Shown here: one piece after another, positions 7,075 to 14,650 of the stretch
Layout: every line of letters starts with the position of its first letter
How positions within the stretch are numbered: the stretch's first letter is position 1
Source of the DNA: Actinophytocola sp.
Lineage (GTDB): Bacteria > Actinomycetota > Actinomycetes > Mycobacteriales > Pseudonocardiaceae
Length of the DNA stretch: 54,592 nucleotides
Direction of reading: 5' to 3'
Assembly: GCA_009377385.1 (NCBI GenBank)
Contig: WHUD01000013.1
Span: 1-54,592, forward strand
The notes under the pieces: generated by a model
What the model saw: the letters and a program-made list of their open reading frames with translations, nothing else
Database searches by the model: none
What the model was told of the DNA's origin: nothing
Position numbers and translations under genes: made by a program

Positions 7075-8664
7075 TCAGCCGATCTGTTCCAGCTCGGCGT
7101 CTGCGTCGCCGTGGCGCACCCTGGCACGGAACTTCGCCAGCTCCTGCTTGACCGTCGGCGCAAGCAGGTACAGCCCTGCGATGTTGATCAGCGCGAGGAG
7201 GAACAGCACCGCGTCGGTGAAGTCGAGCACGCTGCTGAAGGTCAACACCGAACCGACGACGATGAACAGGCAGTACACCGCGTGGTAGATCCGGGTGCTT
7301 GCCCTGCTCTCGCCGAACAGGTGGCCCCACGCCTTCTGGCCGTAGTAGCCCCAGGTGATCATCGTGGAAATGGCGAACAGGATCACCGCGATCGTCAGCA
7401 CGTATGGGAAGCCGGGCAGCACGGTCTCGAACGCGCTCGAGGTGACGGTGACGCCGTCGGCCTCGGTGCCCTCCTGCGCGTAGGTCGCCTTCGCGTCGTT
7501 CCAGAACTGCGAGTTCGCGATGACGATGGTCAGCGCCGTCATGGTGCAGACGACGACGGTGTCGATGAACGGCTCGAGCAGGGCGACGAGGCCCTCGGTG
7601 GCCGGGTAGCGCGTCTTGACCGCCGAGTGCGCGATGGGAGCGGAGCCGAGACCGGCCTCGTTGGAGAACGCGGCGCGGGTGAAGCCCACGATCAGCGCAC
7701 CGACCGCACCGCCGACGACGCCCTCGCCGGTGAACGCGCCGCCGATGATCTCGCCGAAGGCCTGCGGCACGAGGTTGATGTTGACCAGGATGACGATCGC
7801 GCACGCTGCGACGTAGATGATGGCCATGGACGGCACCAGCTTGCTGGTCACCCGGCCGATCGACTTGATGCCGCCGAAGATCACCGCGCCGACGACGACC
7901 GCGAGCACGATGCCGAGGACGAGGGCGGCGCCGTCATCGGCGAGGAAGCTGTCCTTGCCACCGGTGACGTCGCGGATCTGCGCGACGGTCTGGTTGGCCT
8001 GGAACATGTTGCCGCCACCGATGCCGAACAGCAGGATCATGATGGCGGCGAGCCCGGCGAGCGTGCTGCCGATGACGCGGCCAGCCGAGCCGGGGATCCG
8101 CTCGGCGATGCCCTTGCGCAGGTAGTGCATCGGGCCACCGGACACGGTGCCGTCGGCGTGCTCCTCGCGGTACTTCACGCCAAGCGTGCACTCCACGAAC
8201 TTGGTGCACATGCCGAACAGGCCACAGAGCACCATCCAGAACGTCGCCCCTGCGCCGCCGATGGTGACCGCGACGCCGACACCGGCGATGTTGCCCAGCC
8301 CAACGGTGCCGGACACCGCCGAGCTCAGCGCCTGGAAGTGGCTGATCTCCCCCGGCTCGTCGTCCCTCGTGTACTTGCCGCGCACGACCTCCGTGGCGAG
8401 CTTGAACCCACGGAACTGGATGAAGCCGAAGTAGAGCGAAAAGATGATGCCTGCGAGAACAAGCCAGGCCACGATCCACGGGAACGTGGTGCCGAAGACC
8501 GTGACTTCGGCGAAGACGAAACCACCGAGCCCTTCGGCGATGGGATCGAACCAGCTGTTGATCGTCTTCTCGATCCCCGCGAGCATCCCTCCGCCCCCAT
8601 CGGACGCTTGCGCGAGTACGGCATCGGATCGGAACACCGATCCAGCGTGGTGAACGGGCACCAT
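7075..8664 (-). CDS. Alanine/glycine:cation symporter (AGCS family)
   Basis: The 529-residue protein carries AGCS hallmarks: a VAWLVLAGIIFSLYFGFIQFRGF segment, GTVGLGNIAGVGVAVTIGGAGATFWM, and TRAAFSNEAGLGSAPIAHSA. These carriers import alanine or glycine with Na+ or H+ through about 10-11 membrane helices. The ATG at 8664 is followed by an extracytoplasmic-type leader before the first helix. It is first in a two-gene unit with the RCK-channel protein, and no nearby amino-acid catabolic gene fixes the substrate. Confidence 0.92.
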   Translation of the reverse strand: MVPVHHAGSVFRSDAVLAQASDGGGGMLAGIEKTINSWFDPIAEGLGGFVFAEVTVFGTTFPWIVAWLVLAGIIFSLYFGFIQFRGFKLATEVVRGKYTRDDEPGEISHFQALSSAVSGTVGLGNIAGVGVAVTIGGAGATFWMVLCGLFGMCTKFVECTLGVKYREEHADGTVSGGPMHYLRKGIAERIPGSAGRVIGSTLAGLAAIMILLFGIGGGNMFQANQTVAQIRDVTGGKDSFLADDGAALVLGIVLAVVVGAVIFGGIKSIGRVTSKLVPSMAIIYVAACAIVILVNINLVPQAFGEIIGGAFTGEGVVGGAVGALIVGFTRAAFSNEAGLGSAPIAHSAVKTRYPATEGLVALLEPFIDTVVVCTMTALTIVIANSQFWNDAKATYAQEGTEADGVTVTSSAFETVLPGFPYVLTIAVILFAISTMITWGYYGQKAWGHLFGESRASTRIYHAVYCLFIVVGSVLTFSSVLDFTDAVLFLLALINIAGLYLLAPTVKQELAKFRARVRHGDADAELEQIG

Positions 8665-8873
8665 TGCGATCTCCTTTGGATACGCCGTCGAAGCACACCC
8701 AGGCTCAGTAGCCGAGACGGCGGGTGCGCTGTGCAGTTCGGGAAACCGTATGTGAGCACGGACACCCGCATGTTGTGCGATCGGCTAGGAAATCGCGGAT
8801 GATCTTGTTGGGATGGCTAATATCTAGGCCGCACGGCGGTGACGTCGGCAACGGCTGCGGGCGCGCCAGCCCG

Positions 8874-8929
8874 CGGCGATCATGAGGCCTCATGGCGATC
8901 CGGATCGCCACGGCGCATCATGATCGCCG
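8874..8929. repeat. Cluster of nested palindromes (probable terminator or REP-like element)
   Basis: Outer arms CGGCGATCATGA (8874-8885) and TCATGATCGCCG (8918-8929) enclose two complete palindromes, CATGAGGCCTCATG (8881-8894) and GGCGATCCGGATCGCC (8894-8909). It sits about 30 bp after the stop of the leftward acyl-CoA synthetase, so it could end that transcript. There is no T-tract, and the stacked design is richer than a simple terminator. The rest of the 297-bp gap (8665-8961) should hold the symporter promoter, but I see no clear boxes. Confidence 0.6.
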
Positions 8930-8961
8930 GGCAAACCCGCCACAACGTCCTCAGTCCGACG

Positions 8962-10497
8962 TCAGCCCACCTGGCGTTCTCGGCCCTCCCAGTACGGCGC
9001 GCGGAGCTTGAACTTCTGCAGCTTGCCGGTGGCGGTGCGGGCCAGCTCGGTGCGGAACTCCACGGTGGTCGGCGCCTTGTACCCGGCCAGCCGCTCCTTG
9101 CAGTGCTTGACCAACTCCGCCTCGGTCACCTCTGCGCCTGGCGCCGTCACCACGAGGGCCTTGATCGTCTCGCCCCACTTCTGGTCGGGCACGCCGATCA
9201 CCGCGACCTCGGCAACGGCCGGGTGGCTGTGCAGGCAGTCCTCCACCTCGATCGAGGAGACGTTCTCCCCGCCGGTGATGATCACGTCCTTCTTGCGGTC
9301 CATGATCGTGAGGTAGTTCTCCTCGTCGAAGACACCGCCGTCGCCGGTGTGGAACCAGCCGCCCTCCAGCTGACGGGCGCTCTCCTCCGGCTGCTCCCAG
9401 TAGCCTTCGAGGACGACGTTGGACCTGGCGAGCACCTCGCCGGACTCCGACGTCCGCAGCGTCACGCCGAGCGCGGGCGCGCCCGCGCGGACCAGCTTGT
9501 TCGCGCGCTCGCCCGCGCTGAGGTCGTCCCACTCCGAGCGGGTGCGGTTGATCGTCAGCAGCGGCGACGTCTCGGTGAGGCCGTAGATCTGGATGAACTC
9601 CCAGCCCAGCTCGGTCTCGACCCGCTCGATGGTCGTGGTCGGCGGCGGCGCGCCCGCCACGATGACGCGCACCCGGTCGCGGCCGGGGATCTCGCCGTCC
9701 CAGTCCTTGACGGCGTCGAGCACGGCGTTCACGACGGCGGGCGCTGCGCACAGCACCGTGACGCCGTGCTTCTCGATGCGGCGCAGGACCTCGGCGCCGT
9801 CGATCTTGCGGATGACGATCTGCGCTACGCCGAGCCCTGCCATCGCGAACGGCATGCCCCAGCCGTTGCAGTGGAACATCGGCAGCGTGTGCAGGTAGAC
9901 GTCGCGGTCGGTCACGCCGGCGTGCAGCGCGAACGTCGTGGCGTTGACCCAGATGTTGCGGTGGGTCAGCTGCACGCCCTTGGGCCGCGCGGTGGTGCCG
10001 CTGGTGTAGTTGATGGTGGCGGTCGCGCCTTCGTCTGCCGGCCACAGCGCAGGGTCGGCGTCGAAACGGTACAGCTCGGCGTCGCTGGCCGCCCCGAGGG
10101 TGAAGCGATGTTTCACCGGAATGTCCGGCACGGTGTCCTCGAGCTCAGGGTCGACGAGCAACGCACTGGCGCCGGAATGCTCGACGATGTAGCGGATCTC
10201 CTCTGCGCTCAGCCGGAAGTTGATCGGCACGAGCACCCTGCCGTAGCCGGAGACGCCGAAGAACGACGTCAGCAGCCGCGCGCTGTTGTGCGAGACGATC
10301 GCGACCCGTTCGCCCTGGTCGACGCCGAGTGCGTCGAGACCGGCCGCCTGCGCCCGCGCGTACTGGGCGACCCGCTGGTACGTCAGGCCGGTGAGTGGTT
10401 CTGCCGGTTGGTCGGGTTCGTCCACGATTCCAGTTCGTTCGCCATAGACGTTTTCCGCCCGGTCGAGAAAGTCCCGTGCGCTGAACGGCACGAACAT
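8962..10497 (-). CDS. Medium/long-chain acyl-CoA synthetase (AMP-binding family)
   Basis: The 511-residue adenylate-forming enzyme activates a carboxylic acid with ATP and CoA. Its P-loop is YTSGTTARPKG (residues 164-174); the A5-type motif YGLTETSP, the hinge region GWFHTGDGG with DRKKDVI, and the C-terminal lysine in TGKLQK follow. The ATG at 10497 is preferred because GGAGGAGG lies 8 bp upstream, whereas the frame extends 59 codons further with no ribosome-binding site. Length and motifs match the AlkK-like fatty acyl-CoA ligases. It stands alone, divergent from the DXS-like gene across a 567-bp gap. Confidence 0.9.
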   Translation of the reverse strand: MFVPFSARDFLDRAENVYGERTGIVDEPDQPAEPLTGLTYQRVAQYARAQAAGLDALGVDQGERVAIVSHNSARLLTSFFGVSGYGRVLVPINFRLSAEEIRYIVEHSGASALLVDPELEDTVPDIPVKHRFTLGAASDAELYRFDADPALWPADEGATATINYTSGTTARPKGVQLTHRNIWVNATTFALHAGVTDRDVYLHTLPMFHCNGWGMPFAMAGLGVAQIVIRKIDGAEVLRRIEKHGVTVLCAAPAVVNAVLDAVKDWDGEIPGRDRVRVIVAGAPPPTTTIERVETELGWEFIQIYGLTETSPLLTINRTRSEWDDLSAGERANKLVRAGAPALGVTLRTSESGEVLARSNVVLEGYWEQPEESARQLEGGWFHTGDGGVFDEENYLTIMDRKKDVIITGGENVSSIEVEDCLHSHPAVAEVAVIGVPDQKWGETIKALVVTAPGAEVTEAELVKHCKERLAGYKAPTTVEFRTELARTATGKLQKFKLRAPYWEGRERQVG

Positions 10498-11064
10498 GCT
10501 GGCCTCCTCCGAGTGTGTCCGCCTCAGATACACATCACAGTCACGGTCGCACCGGCGGCGGAGAAACGCCAGGGCTCGCCGACACACAACCGCGTCCGTC
10601 GGACGCACTCTTGGCCACACTCTCAGCGCACGCCAGGCATCACCCACCAGAGTGGGTACGTCGCCACGCGCCACGGTGAGTGAGCGACAACGCGCCGCCC
10701 CGACCGCGCCGACGGTCTCGTGTGGGCACTAGGCCACCCTGGTGGTCAGCACTACCGGAAGTCGTGACAACCTCCGGCGGATACGCGTTCGCATCACCAT
10801 CCGTAATTAGGAGCACTAGGCCAAATGCGCGGAATTGTGCGCCACTCCGCCAATCGCATTACTACGTATCGTTCGACAACTATTTCGGCCACGACATGAC
10901 CTGCGCCGATGACCGCCCGACCGAGTTTCCGGTCGCTCTTTCAGGGAATGTACTGTCGCGTTCGCCCGCTGGTACCTTCACATTCGCAACGGCCCAATTC
11001 AGAGCACCGTTCTCGGTAATGCATCGGCCAACTCGCGACCCATTCCCTGATTGGCGGTGGACTT
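10498..11064. other. 567-bp intergenic region with inverted and direct repeats
   Basis: I see no credible gene here. On the acyl-CoA synthetase side are two perfect dyads: GCGTCC-GTC-GGACGC (10592-10606) and ACCCAC-CAGA-GTGGGT (10642-10657), both plausible operators. Further right, the 11-mer GCACTAGGCCA occurs twice (10726-10736 and 10813-10823). The stretch 10790-11060 is noticeably AT-richer than the flanks and probably contains the promoter of the DXS-like gene. Confidence 0.5.
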
Positions 11065-12711
11065 GTGACCAGCTCGGGCGACACCCTGCTGTCGCGGGTC
11101 AACGAGCCCTCCGACCTGCGCGGGCTCTCCGAGACCGAGATAGCCCGCCTGGCACGGGAGGCCAGGCAACATCTCGACGACGGCACCGCCGAGCTGACGC
11201 TCGCCGTGCACCGGGTCTTCACCGCGTCCAAAGACGTCCTGCTGTTCGACACCCAGCACACCGCGGCGGCGCGCGAAATCCTGACCAGCCACGCCGAGGA
11301 GCCGGAGTGGCCAGCGGAAGCACCACTGTCCTATGCGGACGGTCTGGCGAAGGCGTTCGCGATGCGCGGCGCGACCCGGCGGCGGCGTGTGGTCGCGGTC
11401 ATCGGTGGCGGCGCGCTGACCAGCGGGCTGAGCTGGGAGGCGCTCAACAACATCGGCGCAGCGCCAGCACGGCCGGTCGTGGTGGTGCTCAACGACGACG
11501 GCAAGCCGTACGCCTCCGTGCAGGGCGGGATCGCCAGGCACCTCGCCGAGCTGAAGCGCGCGGCTGCCGGGCTCGCGGTGAGCCAGATTCCGGTGCAGCG
11601 GCAGGGGAAGCCGTTGCGGACGAACGTGTTCACCGATCTCGGATTCGTCTACATCGGACCTGTTGACGGGCACGACATGAGCGCGCTGGAACGCGCGCTG
11701 CGCCGCGCGGCTGCCGTGGGCCGCCCCGCCCTGGTGCACTGCGTCACCCACCAGGCGGAACCTGCGGTGCCACCGACGAGGCGGCGGCGCACCCGCGCGC
11801 GCAGGACGTGGACGTCGGTGTTCGAGGCTGAGATGGCGGCGATCGGTGCCGACCGCGACGACGTGGTATGCGTGACGGCGGGCGCAGGCATCGGCGAGTT
11901 CGCGACCCGGTTCCCGGATCGGGTGTTCGACGTCGGCAGCGCCGAACCACACGCCATTACGTCGGCGGCCGGGCTCGCGCTCGGCGGCACGCATCCGGTC
12001 GTGCGGTTGCGCGCGGACGCGCTGCCCCGAGCGTTCGACCGGCTGCTCACCGACGTCGCACGCCGTCGACTGCCGGTCACCGTCGTGCTCGACCATGCCG
12101 GGGTGAACGGGCAGGGCGACCACGGCATCTGGGACCCAGCCGTGCTCGCCGCGATCCCCGGACTGCGGCTCGGCGCGCCGCGCGACACCGTGCGGCTCAG
12201 GGAGTTGCTGCGCCAGGCGATCGAGCGCGACACCGGGCCGACCGTGCTGCGGCACCCGCCTGGTCCCGCACCACTGGACGTCCCCGCCGCACGCCGCGCC
12301 GGTCCGTGCGACGTGCTGCGCGAAGCGCCGGACCCAGACGTCGTGCTGCTCGCGACAGGCGCGCTCGCGCAACCGTGCCTCGCCGCGGCCGAGTCGGTGG
12401 CGCTGCGCGAGATCACCGCCACGGTGCTCGATCCACGATGGACGGTCCCTGCCGACCCGGCGTTGATCAAGCTGCTCGCGCCGCACCGGATGGTCGTCGT
12501 CGTTGAGGAGGCCACGGCGATCGGCGGGCTCGGCGCGCGGCTCGCCCAGGCGCTGGCGGCGGCCGGGTCGGGCACCAGGGTCGTCACGCACGCACTGCCG
12601 CAACGCTTCCTGCCGCACGCCTCGCGCGACCAGCTACTCCGGGCATGCTCGCTGGACGCGGCGGGCATCGCGCAGGTGGTCTGCACGGTGCTCGGCAAGC
12701 TCAGGACGTGA
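11065..12711 (+). CDS. Divergent DXS-like thiamine-diphosphate enzyme (probably not a functional DXS)
   Basis: The 548-residue protein aligns by eye with 1-deoxy-D-xylulose-5-phosphate synthase along its length: AELTLAVHRVF, LSYADGLAKA, VIGGGALTSGLSWEALNNI, RAFDRLLTDVA and RLGAPRD. Key changes are visible. The thiamine-diphosphate/Mg motif GDG is GGG at residues 114-116, from a GGC codon where GAC is expected. FDTGHQ is FDTQHT, and DRAG is DHAG. The segment around the first catalytic His is two residues short and the protein is about 80 residues shorter than usual. The Glu of the cofactor motif (GSAEPH) remains. Either it has a changed chemistry or it is degenerating. GTG start. Confidence 0.8.
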   Translation: MTSSGDTLLSRVNEPSDLRGLSETEIARLAREARQHLDDGTAELTLAVHRVFTASKDVLLFDTQHTAAAREILTSHAEEPEWPAEAPLSYADGLAKAFAMRGATRRRRVVAVIGGGALTSGLSWEALNNIGAAPARPVVVVLNDDGKPYASVQGGIARHLAELKRAAAGLAVSQIPVQRQGKPLRTNVFTDLGFVYIGPVDGHDMSALERALRRAAAVGRPALVHCVTHQAEPAVPPTRRRRTRARRTWTSVFEAEMAAIGADRDDVVCVTAGAGIGEFATRFPDRVFDVGSAEPHAITSAAGLALGGTHPVVRLRADALPRAFDRLLTDVARRRLPVTVVLDHAGVNGQGDHGIWDPAVLAAIPGLRLGAPRDTVRLRELLRQAIERDTGPTVLRHPPGPAPLDVPAARRAGPCDVLREAPDPDVVLLATGALAQPCLAAAESVALREITATVLDPRWTVPADPALIKLLAPHRMVVVVEEATAIGGLGARLAQALAAAGSGTRVVTHALPQRFLPHASRDQLLRACSLDAAGIAQVVCTVLGKLRT

Positions 12712-12846
12712 TGGTCCGTGTCAGCTGATCGACGTGCTTCAGCCGACCGTCCGCCACGAGTCGGCCGAACATGCCAGAACGGATGCGCGGGACGCCGCCG
12801 CCGTCGAGCCCGGCGAACGGTGACGGCGGGCTCGGCGCCGACGGGC

Positions 12847-12923
12847 GCGAGTCGCACCCTCGGGCCCCGCGAGTCGCACCTTGGCGGGGCGCGAGTCGCA
12901 CCCTCGGGCCCCGCGAGTCGCAC
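12847..12923. repeat. Four-copy 22-bp tandem repeat upstream of cutA
   Basis: The 11-mer GCGAGTCGCAC starts at 12847, 12869, 12891 and 12913, an exact 22-bp period. Spacers alternate between CCTCGGGCCCC and CTTGGCGGGGC types. It lies 69 bp before the cutA start. The same core appears in the opposite orientation after cutA. Confidence 0.85.
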
Positions 12924-12991
12924 GTTCCGGGCCACGTGTTCGGACTTCCGGCAGCACGAGTTCCGTGATCGGGCACCGTTACCCTCGACAT

Positions 12992-13321
12992 ATGCCAGCT
13001 GACCACGTGATCGTGTCCACGACGACCGACAGCGAATCCGCAGCTACGGCGCTGGCCGCAAGCGCGATCGAGCATCGCCTTGGCGCGTGCGCGCAGGTGG
13101 TGGGGCCGCTGACCAGCGTGTTCCGGTGGGACGGTGCGGTGCAGACCGAACAGGAGTGGCGCGTCGACATCAAGACCGTCGCGAACAGGGTCCGTGCGCT
13201 GACCGACCACCTCAAGACCGAGCACAGCTATGACGTCCCCGAAATCATCGCAACGCCGATCGAGGGCGGCAGCGCCGAGTATCTCGACTGGCTGGTCGAG
13301 GAGACCACCGACCCGGCCTGA
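12992..13321 (+). CDS. cutA: CutA1-type divalent cation tolerance protein
   Basis: The 109-residue protein fits CutA1: VIVSTTTDSESAATALA, IEHRLGACAQVV, FRWDGAVQTEQEW and HSYDVPEIIATPI. CutA1 forms very stable trimers in the cytoplasm and has been linked to copper tolerance in E. coli, with its true role unsettled. ATG 12992 starts the conserved core directly; an upstream in-frame ATG (12881) would translate the repeat array and is rejected. It is a lone gene between the DXS-like gene and a convergent AraC regulator, boxed in by repeat arrays. Confidence 0.92.
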   Translation: MPADHVIVSTTTDSESAATALAASAIEHRLGACAQVVGPLTSVFRWDGAVQTEQEWRVDIKTVANRVRALTDHLKTEHSYDVPEIIATPIEGGSAEYLDWLVEETTDPA

Positions 13322-13370
13322 CCGCAACACGGAACTAACGTCACCGGAACTCGGGACTCGCGCTCGTGAA

Positions 13371-13450
13371 GTGCGACTCGCGGCGCCCCACGGTGCAACT
13401 CGCGGCGACCCCCGACGGTGCAACTCGCGGCGCCCCACGGTGCAACTCGC
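13371..13450. repeat. Inverted-orientation copy of the 22-bp repeat array downstream of cutA
   Basis: GTGCGACTCGC (13371) and three GTGCAACTCGC copies (13393, 13418, 13440) are the reverse complement of the upstream core, with one G-to-A change in the last three. Periods are 22, 25 and 22 bp. The array sits between the convergent ends of cutA and the AraC gene. Confidence 0.8.
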
Positions 13451-13520
13451 GGCGTTCCGTCGCCCCGCGCGCCATCGTCCGGTCGTCCCGCCCGGCAGCC
13501 CGTCGGCCGCCCGCGCGGCG

Positions 13521-14570
13521 TCAGCAGCGCTTGGGGCGGGTGTAGGCCGCTGGGGTGGTGCCCTTCCATCGCTTGAAGGCGTGGATGAAGCTGGTGGCTT
13601 CGGCGTAGCCGAGGCGGACGGCGACGTCGGACACCGACAGCGCGCCGGTCGCCAGCATCTCCTCCGCCAGCGCCTCGCGGACCTCGTCCAGCAGCATCCG
13701 GTAGCTGGTGCCCGCCTCGGACAGCTTCCGCCGCAGCGTCCGGGTGCTCACGTTCAGCTCGGCGGCCACAGCGTCCATCCCGGTGTCCGCCCCGCCGAGG
13801 TTGATCAGCCGCTCCCGCACGTCGTGCGAGATCCCGGTGCGCGCCCGCCGCCGCGCCACCAACTCGCGGCACTGCGCCTCGCACAGCGCCACGGTCTGCG
13901 CGTTGGCCTGCGGCAACGGCTTGTCCAGGTACGCGACGTCGAACGTCGAGACGTGCGCTGGCCGATCGAAGTCCGGTGCCACCCCGAACGCCGCCAGGTA
14001 GTCGTCCAGCTCGGACCGCGAAGCAGGGGCGGGAAAGGCGAACTCCAGCGTTCGGATGGGCACTCCCATCGGCAGCAGGTCGTTCATGATCGTGTACATC
14101 GCGGCGAGGTCGCGCTCGACGAGGAACCGGCGGAGCTGGCCGGGCACCGCGTCGTCGTGCAGCTCGATCCTGATCTCGAAGTCTCCGATCTCCACCTCGG
14201 GGATGCCGAACGCGAAGCTCAGGTCCCAGTACCGCAGCGCGAACGAGATGACATCGCGCAGCGTGGGACTGCTGACGCAGGCGAATCCGAAGATCCCGAA
14301 CGTGGTGACCTGGTACCGCGCGCCGACGCGCAGCCCGAGCCCCGGCTCGGCGCCGCGATGGGTAACCAGGTTGCGGACGACGGCGAGTTCCTGGTGCGCG
14401 TCGATCTGTGTGTCCGGGTCCTCCGCCTCGGCCAGCGTGAGCGCGGAGCCGCGCAGCATGTCCTCGTGCCCGATGCCGCGTTCGGCGGCGAATCGGGTCA
14501 TCAGCAGCACGCTCGCGGCGCTACGCGGGAAGTCCCACTCGCGCACCGACGCTGCCGCGTGTTCCACCAT
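13521..14570 (-). CDS. AraC-family regulator (OruR/ArgR-like, arabinose-binding-type N domain)
   Basis: The 349-residue protein has an N-terminal ligand domain with FGIFGFACVSSPTLRDVISFA and a C-terminal double helix-turn-helix: DAVAAELNVSTRTLRRKLSEAG and VSDVAVRLGYAEATSFIHAFKRW. This layout is seen in AraC proteins that control oxidative catabolism in actinobacteria and pseudomonads. I chose ATG 14570, where the family N-terminus begins; the frame extends 32 codons further into the divergent promoter. It is divergent from the monooxygenase operon, its likely target. Confidence 0.88.
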   Translation of the reverse strand: MVEHAAASVREWDFPRSAASVLLMTRFAAERGIGHEDMLRGSALTLAEAEDPDTQIDAHQELAVVRNLVTHRGAEPGLGLRVGARYQVTTFGIFGFACVSSPTLRDVISFALRYWDLSFAFGIPEVEIGDFEIRIELHDDAVPGQLRRFLVERDLAAMYTIMNDLLPMGVPIRTLEFAFPAPASRSELDDYLAAFGVAPDFDRPAHVSTFDVAYLDKPLPQANAQTVALCEAQCRELVARRRARTGISHDVRERLINLGGADTGMDAVAAELNVSTRTLRRKLSEAGTSYRMLLDEVREALAEEMLATGALSVSDVAVRLGYAEATSFIHAFKRWKGTTPAAYTRPKRC

Positions 14571-14581
14571 GGCGGCATTAT

Positions 14582-14606
14582 GGCCGAAAATATGGATTTT
14601 GTGGCC
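14582..14606. promoter_or_regulatory. AT-rich dyad in the AraC / monooxygenase divergent promoter
   Basis: AAAAT-ATGG-ATTTT (14587-14600) is a perfect AT-rich dyad bracketed by GGCC on both sides. It lies in the 80-bp gap between the AraC start (14570) and the monooxygenase start (14651), the natural place for an operator. Function is inferred. Confidence 0.45.
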
Positions 14607-14650
14607 GCGCATCGCTGCTGTCCCGCCGTGACCAGGACTACGGTAAGCCC

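Noticed and set aside
8705-8911. 68-codon minus-strand ORF in the symporter upstream gap
   Set aside because: It runs through the palindrome cluster, has no ribosome-binding site and no recognisable fold.
6910-10683. Very long plus-strand ORFs (630 and 614 codons) opposite the symporter and acyl-CoA synthetase
   Set aside because: They are antisense shadows of high-GC genes: composition is Arg/His/Gly/Asp-rich without any fold pattern, while the opposite strand has clear family motifs.
12847-13450. CRISPR array around cutA
   Set aside because: Repeats are 11-bp cores at a 22-bp period with repeated, non-unique spacers and a reversed second array. No cas genes are present.
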